NCBI GenBank assembly: GCA_900766645.1 | Contig: CAAFWD010000183.1 | Location: forward strand, 1 to 55,394 | DNA from: an uncultured Cetobacterium sp. | Lineage (GTDB): Bacteria > Fusobacteriota > Fusobacteriia > Fusobacteriales > Fusobacteriaceae | Direction: 5' to 3' | Length of the DNA: 55,394 bases | Shown: positions 24,886 to 33,904 of the stretch, piece after piece | How the letters are laid out: every line of letters starts with the position of its first letter | Numbering within the stretch: the stretch's first letter is position 1 | Made by a program: the position numbers and the translations under genes | The notes under the pieces: generated by a model | The model's input: only the letters and a program-made list of their open reading frames with translations | Databases searched by the model: none | Told to the model about the DNA's origin: nothing

Positions 24886-27402
24886 ATGAATATAGAAGTA
24901 AAAGTCTTAAATTCAACAAGACTTACTAAATTGTTAATAGCGGCAAGTAGATGGTTATCAAAGTATTCAGACGTTTTAAATGATTTAAATGTATATCCAG
25001 TACCAGATGGAGATACTGGAACAAATATGTCTATGACATTACAGGCAGTTGAAAATGATTTAATTAAATTAAATCACGAGCCTGATATGGAAGAGTTAGC
25101 AGATATAGTTTCGGAAGCTATTTTGCTAGGAGCTAGAGGAAATTCAGGAACAATTTTATCTCAAATTATTCAAGGATTTTTAGATGGAGTTAGGGATAAA
25201 GAGGAAGTAGCAGTAGAGGATGTAAAATTAGCATTTAAGTTGGCGAAAGAAAAAGCATATAAAGCTGTAAGTGAGCCAGTTGAAGGAACAATGCTAACAG
25301 TTATAAGAAGAGTTGCAGAGGAAGCTGAAAAATATGAAGGTCCAAATGATGACTTCATTCCATTTTTAGGATATTTAAAGGACGCAGCTTATGAAGCAGT
25401 TCAAGAGACACCAAATCAATTACCTAAACTAAAAGAAGCGGGAGTTGTTGATGCAGGAGGACAAGGAATATTCTATATTTTAGAAGGATTCGAAAAATCA
25501 GTAACAGATCCTGATATGTTAAAAGATTTAGAGAGAATAGTTCAATCTCAAGCTAAAAGAAAAGATATTATGGAGCACTCTGCACCACACGTATTTGAAG
25601 ATATAAAATTCAAATATTGTACTGAGTTTGTAATTGAATCTGGAGATTTTGATTTGGATGATTATAAATCAAAAATAATAAACTATGGAGATTCAATGGT
25701 TTGTGCACAAACTTCTAAAAAGACGAAAACACATATCCATACAAATAATCCAGGATTAGTTTTAGAAATTGCTGGAAAGTTAGGAAATTTATCAAACATA
25801 AAAATTGATAATATGGAAATTCAACATAAGAATACTTTATTAGCAGATAATGAGCATTATAAAACACAACAAAAAGGAAAAATTTTCGTTCAAAATGAAA
25901 ATAGCAAGCCAATTGCATATTTTGCAATAGTAGATAATATGGAATTAGGAAACTTATTCTTAAATAATGGAGCAACAGCAGTATTAATTGGAGGACAAAC
26001 ACAAAATCCAAGTGTTGCAGATATAGAAGAGGGATTAAATAAAATAAAAGCTGAGCAAATAGTAATTTTACCAAATAATAAAAATATTATATCATCAGCA
26101 AAACTAGCAGCAGAAAGATCTTCTAAAGAAGTTACAGTTCTTGAAACTAAGACTATGTTAGAAGGGGAATATGTAGTAAAAAATAAAGAGTTTGGAATGT
26201 CAGAAATTCTAAAGCAACTTCAATTTAATACTTCAATTGAAATAACTCAAGCTGTTAGAGATACAACAGTTGATAGCTTAACTATTTCACAGGGTGATTT
26301 TATAGCCTTAGTGAATGGAAAAATAAAGTTAAGAGCATCGACATTGGAAGAAATAGTGGAAAAAGTTTATAAAGAAAATATTAATAGCCAAACTTTAAAT
26401 GTTTTTGCATGTATAGGAAAAGGTTCTACAGAAGAAGCAAATAAAGTATTAAAGGATATAAAAAATGCTGTAAAATATAATGACATAGTAATTGGACAAG
26501 AAAACTATCCGTATTATATTTACATAACAAATAGAAATCCAGAGTTACCAGAGATTGCAATTGTAACAGATTCAACATCAGACTTAACTCCAGATATGAT
26601 AAAAGGATTAGGAGTAGATATTATTCCATTAAAAATAAAATTAGCTGGAGACACTTATTATAGAGATGGTGTAGATATCTCTAAAGGAGAATTCTGGAAG
26701 CAATTACTAAAAGATGGAATTGTTCCAAAAACATCTCAACCATCACCAGCAGAGTTTAAAGAATTATATGAAAAGATATTAGAAAAGGGATATAAAAAAA
26801 TAATATCTATTCATATTTCAAGTAAGCTAAGTGGAACTCAGCAAGCTGCAAGAGTAGCAAGAGGAATGTTAAATAAAGAGGACGATATTGCAATTGTAGA
26901 TTCAAAAGCAGTAACATTCGCTTTAGGTCATATAGTTATAGAAGCAGCTAAAATGGTTCAAGAAGGTAAAAGTTTTGATGAAATTATTGATTGGATTGAC
27001 GAAACTAAAAATAAAATGAAAGTATATTTCGTAGTGAAAGAACTTTCTTATTTAGAAAAAGGTGGAAGAATAGGAAGAGCTTCTTCTGTAATCGGAGGGT
27101 TCTTAAAGATAAAACCAGTTCTTAAACTAGAGAATGGAGAGGTTTGTATAGAGACAAAAGCTCTTGGTGAAAGAGGAGCTTTAGCTTATATGGAAAAACT
27201 TATCAAAAATGAAAAGAATTCAATTATAATGTATACTGCTTGGGGAGGAACTCGTAGTGAGTTAGAAAATGCTGATCAACTTAGAAGCATGGCAGAAAGA
27301 ACTAAGAAGTTGGATTATAGAGGTAGATTTGAGATAGGAGCTACAATAGCATCTCATACAGGACCAGTTTATGGTATGGGAATTTTAAATAAAATAAGAT
27401 AG
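24886..27402 (+). CDS. FakA-FakB fusion: fatty acid kinase with DegV fatty-acid-binding domain
   Basis: An 838-residue fusion. The N-terminal DAK2 kinase domain carries NVYPVPDGDTGTNM (residues 35-48, with metal-binding D41 and D43) and GARGNSGTILSQ. A FakA-type middle region includes KYCTEFVIES. From about residue 554 a complete DegV domain begins (IVTDSTSDLTPDM, TSQPSPAEF near 618, HISSKLSGTQ near 643). In Staphylococcus FakA phosphorylates fatty acids bound by separate FakB proteins to feed phospholipid synthesis. Here both partners are in one chain. It is the last gene of the operon, with a strong terminator after it. Confidence 0.93.
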   Translation: MNIEVKVLNSTRLTKLLIAASRWLSKYSDVLNDLNVYPVPDGDTGTNMSMTLQAVENDLIKLNHEPDMEELADIVSEAILLGARGNSGTILSQIIQGFLDGVRDKEEVAVEDVKLAFKLAKEKAYKAVSEPVEGTMLTVIRRVAEEAEKYEGPNDDFIPFLGYLKDAAYEAVQETPNQLPKLKEAGVVDAGGQGIFYILEGFEKSVTDPDMLKDLERIVQSQAKRKDIMEHSAPHVFEDIKFKYCTEFVIESGDFDLDDYKSKIINYGDSMVCAQTSKKTKTHIHTNNPGLVLEIAGKLGNLSNIKIDNMEIQHKNTLLADNEHYKTQQKGKIFVQNENSKPIAYFAIVDNMELGNLFLNNGATAVLIGGQTQNPSVADIEEGLNKIKAEQIVILPNNKNIISSAKLAAERSSKEVTVLETKTMLEGEYVVKNKEFGMSEILKQLQFNTSIEITQAVRDTTVDSLTISQGDFIALVNGKIKLRASTLEEIVEKVYKENINSQTLNVFACIGKGSTEEANKVLKDIKNAVKYNDIVIGQENYPYYIYITNRNPELPEIAIVTDSTSDLTPDMIKGLGVDIIPLKIKLAGDTYYRDGVDISKGEFWKQLLKDGIVPKTSQPSPAEFKELYEKILEKGYKKIISIHISSKLSGTQQAARVARGMLNKEDDIAIVDSKAVTFALGHIVIEAAKMVQEGKSFDEIIDWIDETKNKMKVYFVVKELSYLEKGGRIGRASSVIGGFLKIKPVLKLENGEVCIETKALGERGALAYMEKLIKNEKNSIIMYTAWGGTRSELENADQLRSMAERTKKLDYRGRFEIGATIASHTGPVYGMGILNKIR

Positions 27403-27406
27403 TTTG

Positions 27407-27438
27407 AAATAGCTAGATTTTTTAATCTAGCTATTTTT
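27407..27438 (+). terminator. Terminator after the FakA-FakB gene
   Basis: A 13-bp perfect stem (27407-27419 with 27424-27436), a TTTT loop and trailing T's close the coaE-to-FakAB operon. Confidence 0.9.
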
Positions 27439-27493
27439 ATAGATCACTTTTTTTAATGATTAAAGAAAGATAATATTCCCTAAAACTTATACA

Positions 27494-27522
27494 TTGACTG
27501 AACTTTAAAAAAAAAATATAAT
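27494..27522 (+). promoter_or_regulatory. Promoter of galE
   Basis: TTGACT (27494-27499), a 17-base A-rich spacer and TATAAT (27517-27522). Among the best consensus matches in the window. Confidence 0.8.
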
Positions 27523-27549
27523 AGAAAAAAAGTCCTAAAGGAGGAAGCA

Positions 27550-28539
27550 ATGGCGATATTAGTTTGTGGTGGAGCAGGGTACATCGGAAGTCACGCTGTA
27601 AAAGCTTTAATTGAAGCTAAAAGAGAGGTAATTGTATTAGATAATATGCAAACAGGTCATGTTGAAGCTGTACCAGAGGAAATAAAATTACTTTTAGGAG
27701 ATCTTAGAGATATAGATTTTTTAAATAAAGTATTTTCAGATAATAATATAGAGGGAGTTATTCATTTTGCAGCAGATTCATTAGTGGGAGAAAGTGTTAC
27801 AAATCCAGCAAAATATTTTGAAAATAATGTTATGGGGACAATGAATCTTTTAAATGCTATGAGAAGTCACGGTGTAAAAAATATAGTATTTTCATCAACT
27901 GCAGCAACTTATGGAGAACCTAAAAATATCCCTATTTTGGAAACAGACGAAACTTTACCAACTAATCCTTATGGAGAAAGTAAATTAATGGTAGAAAAGA
28001 TATTAAAGTGGTATGATCAAGCATATGGAATTAAATATACAGCTCTTAGATATTTTAATGTAGCTGGAGCTTGTCCTACAGGAGAGATTGGAGAAGATCA
28101 TAGTCCAGAAACTCATTTAATTCCAATAATATTACAAGTTGCTTTAGGTAAAAGAGAAAAAATAGGAATTTATGGTGATGATTATCCAACAGAAGATGGA
28201 ACATGTATTAGAGATTATATACATGTATCAGATCTTGTAGATGCACACATATTAGCATTAGATAGACTTATAAATGGTGCGAATAGTACAGTATATAATT
28301 TAGGAAATGGAGAAGGTTTTTCTGTAAAGCAAGTAATAGAGGCAGCAAGAAAAGTTACGAAACATGAGATCCCTGCAGAAGTATCACCAAGAAGAGGGGG
28401 AGACCCAGCAAGATTAGTAGCAAGTTCGAATAAAGCTATGAAAGAGCTAAAATGGAAACCTAAGTATAGTTCATTAGAATCTATAATAGAAACAGCATGG
28501 AATTGGCATACAAAAAATCCTAATGGATATAATGATTAG
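27550..28539 (+). CDS. galE: UDP-glucose 4-epimerase
   Basis: Interconverts UDP-glucose and UDP-galactose with bound NAD, serving galactose use and surface polysaccharide synthesis. It is 329 residues. The Rossmann motif GGAGYIGS is at residues 7-14, the catalytic S-S-T near FSSTAATYG and the YxxxK pair in NPYGESK. The C-terminal GGDPARLVAS segment is typical. It is monocistronic between its own promoter and terminator. Confidence 0.96.
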   Translation: MAILVCGGAGYIGSHAVKALIEAKREVIVLDNMQTGHVEAVPEEIKLLLGDLRDIDFLNKVFSDNNIEGVIHFAADSLVGESVTNPAKYFENNVMGTMNLLNAMRSHGVKNIVFSSTAATYGEPKNIPILETDETLPTNPYGESKLMVEKILKWYDQAYGIKYTALRYFNVAGACPTGEIGEDHSPETHLIPIILQVALGKREKIGIYGDDYPTEDGTCIRDYIHVSDLVDAHILALDRLINGANSTVYNLGNGEGFSVKQVIEAARKVTKHEIPAEVSPRRGGDPARLVASSNKAMKELKWKPKYSSLESIIETAWNWHTKNPNGYND

Positions 28540-28568
28540 ATAGGTATATAATATACCTATCTTTTTTT
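28538..28568 (+). terminator. Terminator of galE
   Basis: An 11-bp stem (28538-28548 with 28552-28562) that includes the galE stop codon is followed by a run of T's. Confidence 0.88.
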
Positions 28569-28579
28569 TAGGAGGGCAA

Positions 28580-29290
28580 ATGAGAATAGAGAGATTTGAT
28601 ATAATAGATTCTACAAATAAATACTTGAGAGAAAAAAAGGATATTCAAGAAAAGGATGTAGCTATAGCTGTAGCTCAAAGTGAAGGAAGAGGAAGAAGAG
28701 GAAATAGATGGACATCAGAGGAGGGAGCGGCATTATTTTCTTTTGCTTTGAAATATACTAGTGAAATTAAAGAAGAAGATTATTCAAAGCTTTCTTTAGT
28801 GGTTGGCTATTCGTTGTTAAAAAGTTTAAAAGAGATAGAAAATTTAGATTATAAATTTAAATGGACTAATGATTTATATTTAAGAGATAAAAAATTAAGT
28901 GGAATTTTAATAGAGAAAGTAAATGATTTTTATATTATTGGAATAGGAATAAATATAAATAATTGTAATTTAGAAAATGTTGAAAATATAGCAACATCAT
29001 TAAAAAAAGAAACAGCTAAAAATTATAATATAGAAAAAATAATATTGAAAGTTATAGATGACTTTTTTATAAATTTTGAAAAATTTAAAAATGGTAATTG
29101 GAAAGAGATTTTATTTGAAATCAATTGTGTTAATTATTTATTTGGAAAGAGAATAGATATAGTTGGATTAAATGAAGAAGTATCAGGAATAGCTGGAGAT
29201 ATAATGGCAGATGGAATGTTAGAAGTTTTTATAGGAAAGGAGATAAGAAGATATAATGTAGGAGAGATACATATATCAAAAAGTAATTAA
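28580..29290 (+). CDS. birA: Biotin-protein ligase, short form
   Basis: Attaches biotin to carboxylase or decarboxylase subunits via biotinyl-AMP. At 236 residues it lacks the N-terminal DNA-binding domain of bifunctional BirA, so it is enzyme-only. IDSTNKYLRE, the biotin-binding loop GRGRRGNRW (residues 37-45) and KWTNDLYL...KLSGILIE are present. It starts just after the galE terminator, behind AGGAGGG. mnmA begins one base after its stop, so the two are co-transcribed. Confidence 0.95.
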   Translation: MRIERFDIIDSTNKYLREKKDIQEKDVAIAVAQSEGRGRRGNRWTSEEGAALFSFALKYTSEIKEEDYSKLSLVVGYSLLKSLKEIENLDYKFKWTNDLYLRDKKLSGILIEKVNDFYIIGIGININNCNLENVENIATSLKKETAKNYNIEKIILKVIDDFFINFEKFKNGNWKEILFEINCVNYLFGKRIDIVGLNEEVSGIAGDIMADGMLEVFIGKEIRRYNVGEIHISKSN

Positions 29291-29291
29291 A

Positions 29292-30335
29292 ATGAATAGA
29301 AAAAAAGTTGTATTAGGATTAAGTGGAGGAGTTGATTCATCAACATCAGCATATATGTTACAAAATGATGGATATGAAGTTATAGGAGTAACACTAATTT
29401 GTAGTGAGGAGCAGATAGGATCTAAAGATTTAGAGGATGCTAAAAAATTAGCTAAAAAATTAAATATAAAACATAGAATTTTAAATGTTATAGATGAATT
29501 TAATAAAACAATAGTTAAATATTTTGTAGATGAATATTCAGAGGGAAGAACACCTTCTCCGTGTGTAGTTTGTGATGAGATTATTAAAATGAAAAAATTA
29601 ATAGAAATAGCAGATGAAGAAGATGCATTTTATATAGCAACAGGTCATTATTGTGAAAAGGAGTTTAATAAAGAATTGGGAGTGACTTTATTAAAGAAAC
29701 CAAAAGATAGTAGAAAAGATCAGGGATATATGCTGTATAGAGTTTCATCAGAAGTTTTGGAGAGAATGATTTTTCCATTAGCTAAATATGAAAAAACTAT
29801 AGTTAGAGAGAAAGCCAAAGAATTTAATATAGAAGTTTATAATAAAAAAGATAGTCAAGGCATATGTTTTGCAAAAGAGGGATATATTGAATTTTTAGAA
29901 AAAAAATTAAAAGGAAAAATAAAGCCTGGAAATTATGTTGATAAAGAGGGAAATATTTTAGGAGAACACAGAGGTTATCAGTTATATACAATAGGACAAA
30001 GAAGAGGGCTAGGAGTTTTATTTTCTAAAGTTTATTTTATAATAGATATTATCCCTGAAAAGAATGAAATTATACTAGGAGATTATGAAGATTTAGATAG
30101 AGACATAGTTAAGTTAGAGAATTTTACTTCACAAATAGCAATAGAGAAAATTTTAGAATTAGAACTGCTTGCAAAACCTAGATTTTCAAGTAACGGATTT
30201 TTAGGAAAAGTTATTTTTGATAATGGTGAGTTTTATTTTAAATTTCATGAAAAAAATCCACAAAATGCTAAGGGGCAACACTTGGTTTTATATTATAAAG
30301 ATTTTGTAATTGGTGGAGGAAAAATAATATTTTAA
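29292..30335 (+). CDS. mnmA: tRNA 2-thiouridylase MnmA
   Basis: Thiolates U34 of Lys, Glu and Gln tRNAs. It is 347 residues. The PP-loop ATP-binding motif SGGVDSS is at residues 11-17. The likely catalytic cysteine pair is C94 (in TPSPCVVCDEIIKM) and C192 (in SQGICFAKEG). The additional C91 makes a CxxC pair, as seen in one subgroup of the family. The C-terminal RGYQLYTIGQRRGLGV segment is typical. It is coupled to birA. Confidence 0.93.
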   Translation: MNRKKVVLGLSGGVDSSTSAYMLQNDGYEVIGVTLICSEEQIGSKDLEDAKKLAKKLNIKHRILNVIDEFNKTIVKYFVDEYSEGRTPSPCVVCDEIIKMKKLIEIADEEDAFYIATGHYCEKEFNKELGVTLLKKPKDSRKDQGYMLYRVSSEVLERMIFPLAKYEKTIVREKAKEFNIEVYNKKDSQGICFAKEGYIEFLEKKLKGKIKPGNYVDKEGNILGEHRGYQLYTIGQRRGLGVLFSKVYFIIDIIPEKNEIILGDYEDLDRDIVKLENFTSQIAIEKILELELLAKPRFSSNGFLGKVIFDNGEFYFKFHEKNPQNAKGQHLVLYYKDFVIGGGKIIF

Positions 30336-30345
30336 GGGGGTAAAA

Positions 30346-31407
30346 ATGAGATTACAAGAGATTCAAAAAGAAAAAGAGATTGATGGGTTATTGGTAACAA
30401 GTATTTTAAATGTAAGATATGTAAGTGGATTTTCAGGGACAACAGGGTTAGCTTTAATAATTGGAGATAAAAAATATTTTATAACTGATTTTAGATATGT
30501 GGCTCAAGGAGAAAAAGAAGTTACAAAAAATGGATTTGAAGTTATATGTGAGAATATATCTCCTTTAAAAAAAGTAGGAGAGTTATTAAAGGAAAAAAAT
30601 GTAAAAAAGTTAGGAATAGAAAATCAAAATGTAACACTGGATCAATTTGAAAATTTTAAGAAAAATTTTTCTGACTGTGAATATGTTAATCTAGATAATA
30701 TATTTTTAAAAGAGAGAGAAATTAAGTCAGAAGAAGAGATAGAAGTTATAAGAGAATCTATAAAAATTGCAGAAAAGGCTTTAGAGCTAACAATTCCTAA
30801 GATTAAAGTTGGAGTTAAAGAAAAAGATATTGCAGCAGAGCTAGAATATCAAATGAAAAAATTGGGAGCAGATAAACCATCTTTTGATATAATAGTGGCT
30901 TCAAATGATAGGTCTGCACTTCCACATGGAGTGGCAAGTGATAAAGAAATAGAAGAGGGTTTTTTAACAATTGACTATGGATGTTTTTATAAAGGGTACG
31001 CTTCAGATATAACTAGAACATTTTATGTAGGTCAAAATCCTAGTAAAAAACATTTAGAAATATATAATATTGTAAAAACAGCTAATGAAATGGCTATAAA
31101 GGCTATTAAACCTGGGGTCACAACTCATGAATTAGATTCAGTGGCAAGAGATTATATTAATTCAAAAGGTTATGGTGACAAATTTGGTCATGGATTAGGT
31201 CATGGTTTCGGGTTACAAATTCATGAATATCCAGGAGTTTCTTTTAAAGCTGAAGACAAGGTTTTAAAAGAGGGGATGGTAATAACTATTGAACCAGGAA
31301 TTTATATTGATGGTTTTGGAGGAGTTAGAATAGAAGATGACATTTTAATAACTTCAAAAGGATATGAAGTATTAACAAAAATTATGAAAGATATACAAAA
31401 AATATAG
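30346..31407 (+). CDS. M24-family aminopeptidase (Xaa-Pro peptidase type)
   Basis: A 353-residue cytoplasmic metallopeptidase, probably cleaving N-terminal residues before proline. It has a creatinase-like N-terminal domain, then the pita-bread fold. The predicted metal ligands are D210, D221, H286 (GHGLGHG), E316 and E330. It lies 10 bases after mnmA with a GGGGG site before ATG. An AT-rich 16-base palindrome (31408-31423) follows the stop but lacks a T run. Confidence 0.92.
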   Translation: MRLQEIQKEKEIDGLLVTSILNVRYVSGFSGTTGLALIIGDKKYFITDFRYVAQGEKEVTKNGFEVICENISPLKKVGELLKEKNVKKLGIENQNVTLDQFENFKKNFSDCEYVNLDNIFLKEREIKSEEEIEVIRESIKIAEKALELTIPKIKVGVKEKDIAAELEYQMKKLGADKPSFDIIVASNDRSALPHGVASDKEIEEGFLTIDYGCFYKGYASDITRTFYVGQNPSKKHLEIYNIVKTANEMAIKAIKPGVTTHELDSVARDYINSKGYGDKFGHGLGHGFGLQIHEYPGVSFKAEDKVLKEGMVITIEPGIYIDGFGGVRIEDDILITSKGYEVLTKIMKDIQKI

Positions 31408-31613
31408 ACAATAAATTTATTGTTATAAATAGCTTGAAATGTTCTAAAAAAGTACCAATTGATGAATAATATATATAAATTTTATAGAGAATATATAAAA
31501 TTAATCTTTTTAAAAATACCAAAATTATGATATTCTTTACCTATTAAAGAGAAATTATACAAATCATTTTTTATAAAAATGAAAATAATTTATTAAAAAT
31601 ATGGAGGGGAATA

Positions 31614-33128
31614 ATGGGAGCAGAAACTAAAACAAAAAAAAGTTTTGTAGACAAGTTCTTGAACGTAATTGAAAAAGGTGGAAATGCTTTACCACATCCA
31701 GCAACATTATTTGCAATATTAGCACTAATAATAATAGTTGTATCAGGAATAGGAAGTGCATTAGATTGGTCAGTTGATTTTGTTGGAATTAATAGAAAAA
31801 CAATGAAAACAGAAGAGATGGTTATAGCGACAAAATCATTGATGTCAAGAGAGGGAGTAAATTATATATTTACATCAATGGTTAAGAACTTTACTGGGTT
31901 TGCACCTTTAGGAACAGTTTTAGTTGCAATTATAGGTATTGGTATAGCTGAGAGATCGGGATTAATGGCGGCGATTCTAAAAAAAGTTGCTTTATCTACT
32001 CCAAAGCATTTAGTAACAGTTATGATCATATTCTTAGGAATTATGTCTAACGTAGCTTCAGATGCGGGATATGTAGTTTTACCACCACTAGCAGCATTAG
32101 TATTTTTATCATTTGGTAGACACCCAATTGCAGGATTGGCAGCAGCATTTGCCGGAGTATCTGGTGGATTCTCTGCAAACTTATTAATAGGAACTATTGA
32201 CCCATTATTAGGAGGAATTTCAACAGAGGCAGCAAGAATATTAGATCCAGCATATGAGGTTTTACCTACTGCGAACTGGTATTTTATGGCGGTTTCAACA
32301 TTCTTAATTACAGCATTGGGTACTTTTATAAATGATAAAATAGTAGAGCCTAGATTAGGAAAATATGAAGGTGATGAGAAGCTAGAATTCCAAGAAGTAA
32401 CTCCAGAAGAGAAAAAAGCTTTAAGAGCAGCTGGAATTGCAACTGTGGTAGTATTAATTGCGTTAGTTCCTTTATATATGGCATTAGGAAAAAATTTCTT
32501 AGGAAGTGGATTAGTTCCAATAATTGTTTTATTCTTTGCTCTTCCTGGATTAGCTTATGGTAAGTCAATTGGAACAATAAAAACAGATGCAGATGTAATG
32601 GGAATGTTAACAAAATCATTCCAAGGAATGGCTGGATATATTGTTTTAGTATTCTTTGCGGCTCAATTTATAGCATACTTTAATTATACAAATTTAGGAA
32701 CTATATTAGCTGTAAAAGGTGCGGATGTTCTTCAAAAAACTGGAATAACTGGAATTCCATTAATAATAGGATTTATTTTAATCGTAGGATTCTTAAACTT
32801 ATTTATGGGATCAGCTTCAGCTAAATGGGCAATATTAGCTCCAGTATTTGTTCCAATGTTAATGAGAGTTGGATATACTCCAGAGTTTACTCAGTTAGCA
32901 TATAGAATAGGAGATTCAAGTACAAATATTATTTCTCCATTAATGTCTTACTTTGCTATGATAATAGTATTTATGCAAAAGTATGATAAGAAAGCATCAT
33001 TAGGAACACTGATTTCTACAATGCTTCCTTATTCAGTAACATTCTTAGTAGGATGGAGTATTTTCTTAGCAATTTGGATGATGACAGGATTACCAATTGG
33101 TCCAGGGGCAGTAATGAGATTAGGATAA
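31614..33128 (+). CDS. abgT: AbgT-family transporter
   Basis: A 504-residue inner-membrane transporter of the AbgT family. Characterised members import p-aminobenzoyl-glutamate (a folate breakdown product) or export sulphonamides. About eleven or more hydrophobic segments are visible. The family's NALPHPATLFAIL near the N-terminus and the GDSSTNIISPLMSYFA segment are present. The 206-base region upstream (31408-31613) holds an AT-rich palindrome and possible -10 boxes (e.g. TATTCT at 31531) but no confident promoter. The true substrate is uncertain. Confidence 0.9.
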   Translation: MGAETKTKKSFVDKFLNVIEKGGNALPHPATLFAILALIIIVVSGIGSALDWSVDFVGINRKTMKTEEMVIATKSLMSREGVNYIFTSMVKNFTGFAPLGTVLVAIIGIGIAERSGLMAAILKKVALSTPKHLVTVMIIFLGIMSNVASDAGYVVLPPLAALVFLSFGRHPIAGLAAAFAGVSGGFSANLLIGTIDPLLGGISTEAARILDPAYEVLPTANWYFMAVSTFLITALGTFINDKIVEPRLGKYEGDEKLEFQEVTPEEKKALRAAGIATVVVLIALVPLYMALGKNFLGSGLVPIIVLFFALPGLAYGKSIGTIKTDADVMGMLTKSFQGMAGYIVLVFFAAQFIAYFNYTNLGTILAVKGADVLQKTGITGIPLIIGFILIVGFLNLFMGSASAKWAILAPVFVPMLMRVGYTPEFTQLAYRIGDSSTNIISPLMSYFAMIIVFMQKYDKKASLGTLISTMLPYSVTFLVGWSIFLAIWMMTGLPIGPGAVMRLG

Positions 33129-33132
33129 AATT

Positions 33133-33158
33133 AAGAGGTGGGAATCCACCTCTTTTTT
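33133..33158 (+). terminator. Terminator of the AbgT gene
   Basis: AAGAGGTGG (33133-33141) pairs with CCACCTCTT (33146-33154) over a GAAT loop, followed by T's. Confidence 0.9.
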
Positions 33159-33182
33159 ATATTTAGAATTAAGGAGTAAAAA

Positions 33183-33887
33183 ATGAAAAGAAACATAGTT
33201 ATGGTACACGGAGCAGGTGTTGGAGGATGGGTATATAGAGATATTTCTCAAGTTTTAAAATTGTATGGTAATAATGTATATACTCCTTCACTATCTGAAA
33301 TAGGAGATAAAGAGTTACTAAAAAAAGATGTAAAGTTAACAGATTATGCAGATGAGATTGTGGAATTGATTTTAAAAGAAAATTTGTGGAATGTGTATTT
33401 GTTAGGACATTCATTTGGAGGGGCTGTAATTTCAGCAGTAGTTGAAAAAATCCCTGAAAGAATAAAAGTACAAATATATTTAGACAGTTTCTTTTTAGAG
33501 GATGGAGAAAATATTCTTAAATTATTTGGAGAAAGAAGAGAAAAAGAACTATATGAAATAGTAAATAAAGAGGGACTAAAAAAAGCTCTACCGAGAAGAT
33601 TATTTGGAAAGCCACATGAACTTATAAAAGATATGCCATTTGCACCTTATATGGAAAAAGTTAAATTTTTAGGAGTTGGGAAAAAAGTTTTGGGAGTTTA
33701 TATAGATTGTTTAGATTCAACAGGATTTGAGCATTTAGAGATTCCTAAAAAAATAATGAAAAAAAGAGTAAAAGAAAGAGGATGGGAGTACATAACACTA
33801 GACTCAGATCATGTACCTATGACAAAATCACCAGCAAGAGAGAAATTAATAGGAATAATCCTAAATATAATAGAAAAGAGTAGCTAA
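33183..33887 (+). CDS. Alpha/beta hydrolase
   Basis: A 234-residue single-domain hydrolase. VHGAGVGGWVY forms the oxyanion region, and the nucleophile elbow GHSFGG (residues 75-80) places the catalytic serine at 77. The likely catalytic histidine is H210 (SDHVPM). It resembles the plant-type esterase/hydroxynitrile lyase branch, but the substrate cannot be told. It follows the abgT terminator by 24 bases with no clear separate promoter, and ends in a bidirectional terminator. Confidence 0.88.
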   Translation: MKRNIVMVHGAGVGGWVYRDISQVLKLYGNNVYTPSLSEIGDKELLKKDVKLTDYADEIVELILKENLWNVYLLGHSFGGAVISAVVEKIPERIKVQIYLDSFFLEDGENILKLFGERREKELYEIVNKEGLKKALPRRLFGKPHELIKDMPFAPYMEKVKFLGVGKKVLGVYIDCLDSTGFEHLEIPKKIMKKRVKERGWEYITLDSDHVPMTKSPAREKLIGIILNIIEKSS

Positions 33888-33903
33888 AAAGCTACTCTTT
33901 TTT
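33874..33903. terminator. Bidirectional terminator, hydrolase / purine permease
   Basis: A 12-bp stem (33874-33885 with 33890-33901) is flanked by A's on the left and T's on the right. It can end transcription from both convergent genes and overlaps the hydrolase stop codon. Confidence 0.88.
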
Positions 33904-33904
33904 C

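Noticed and set aside
31408..31423. Terminator after the M24 peptidase gene
   Set aside because: The 16-base palindrome is entirely AT-rich apart from one G and one C and lacks a T run, so it is not a convincing terminator.
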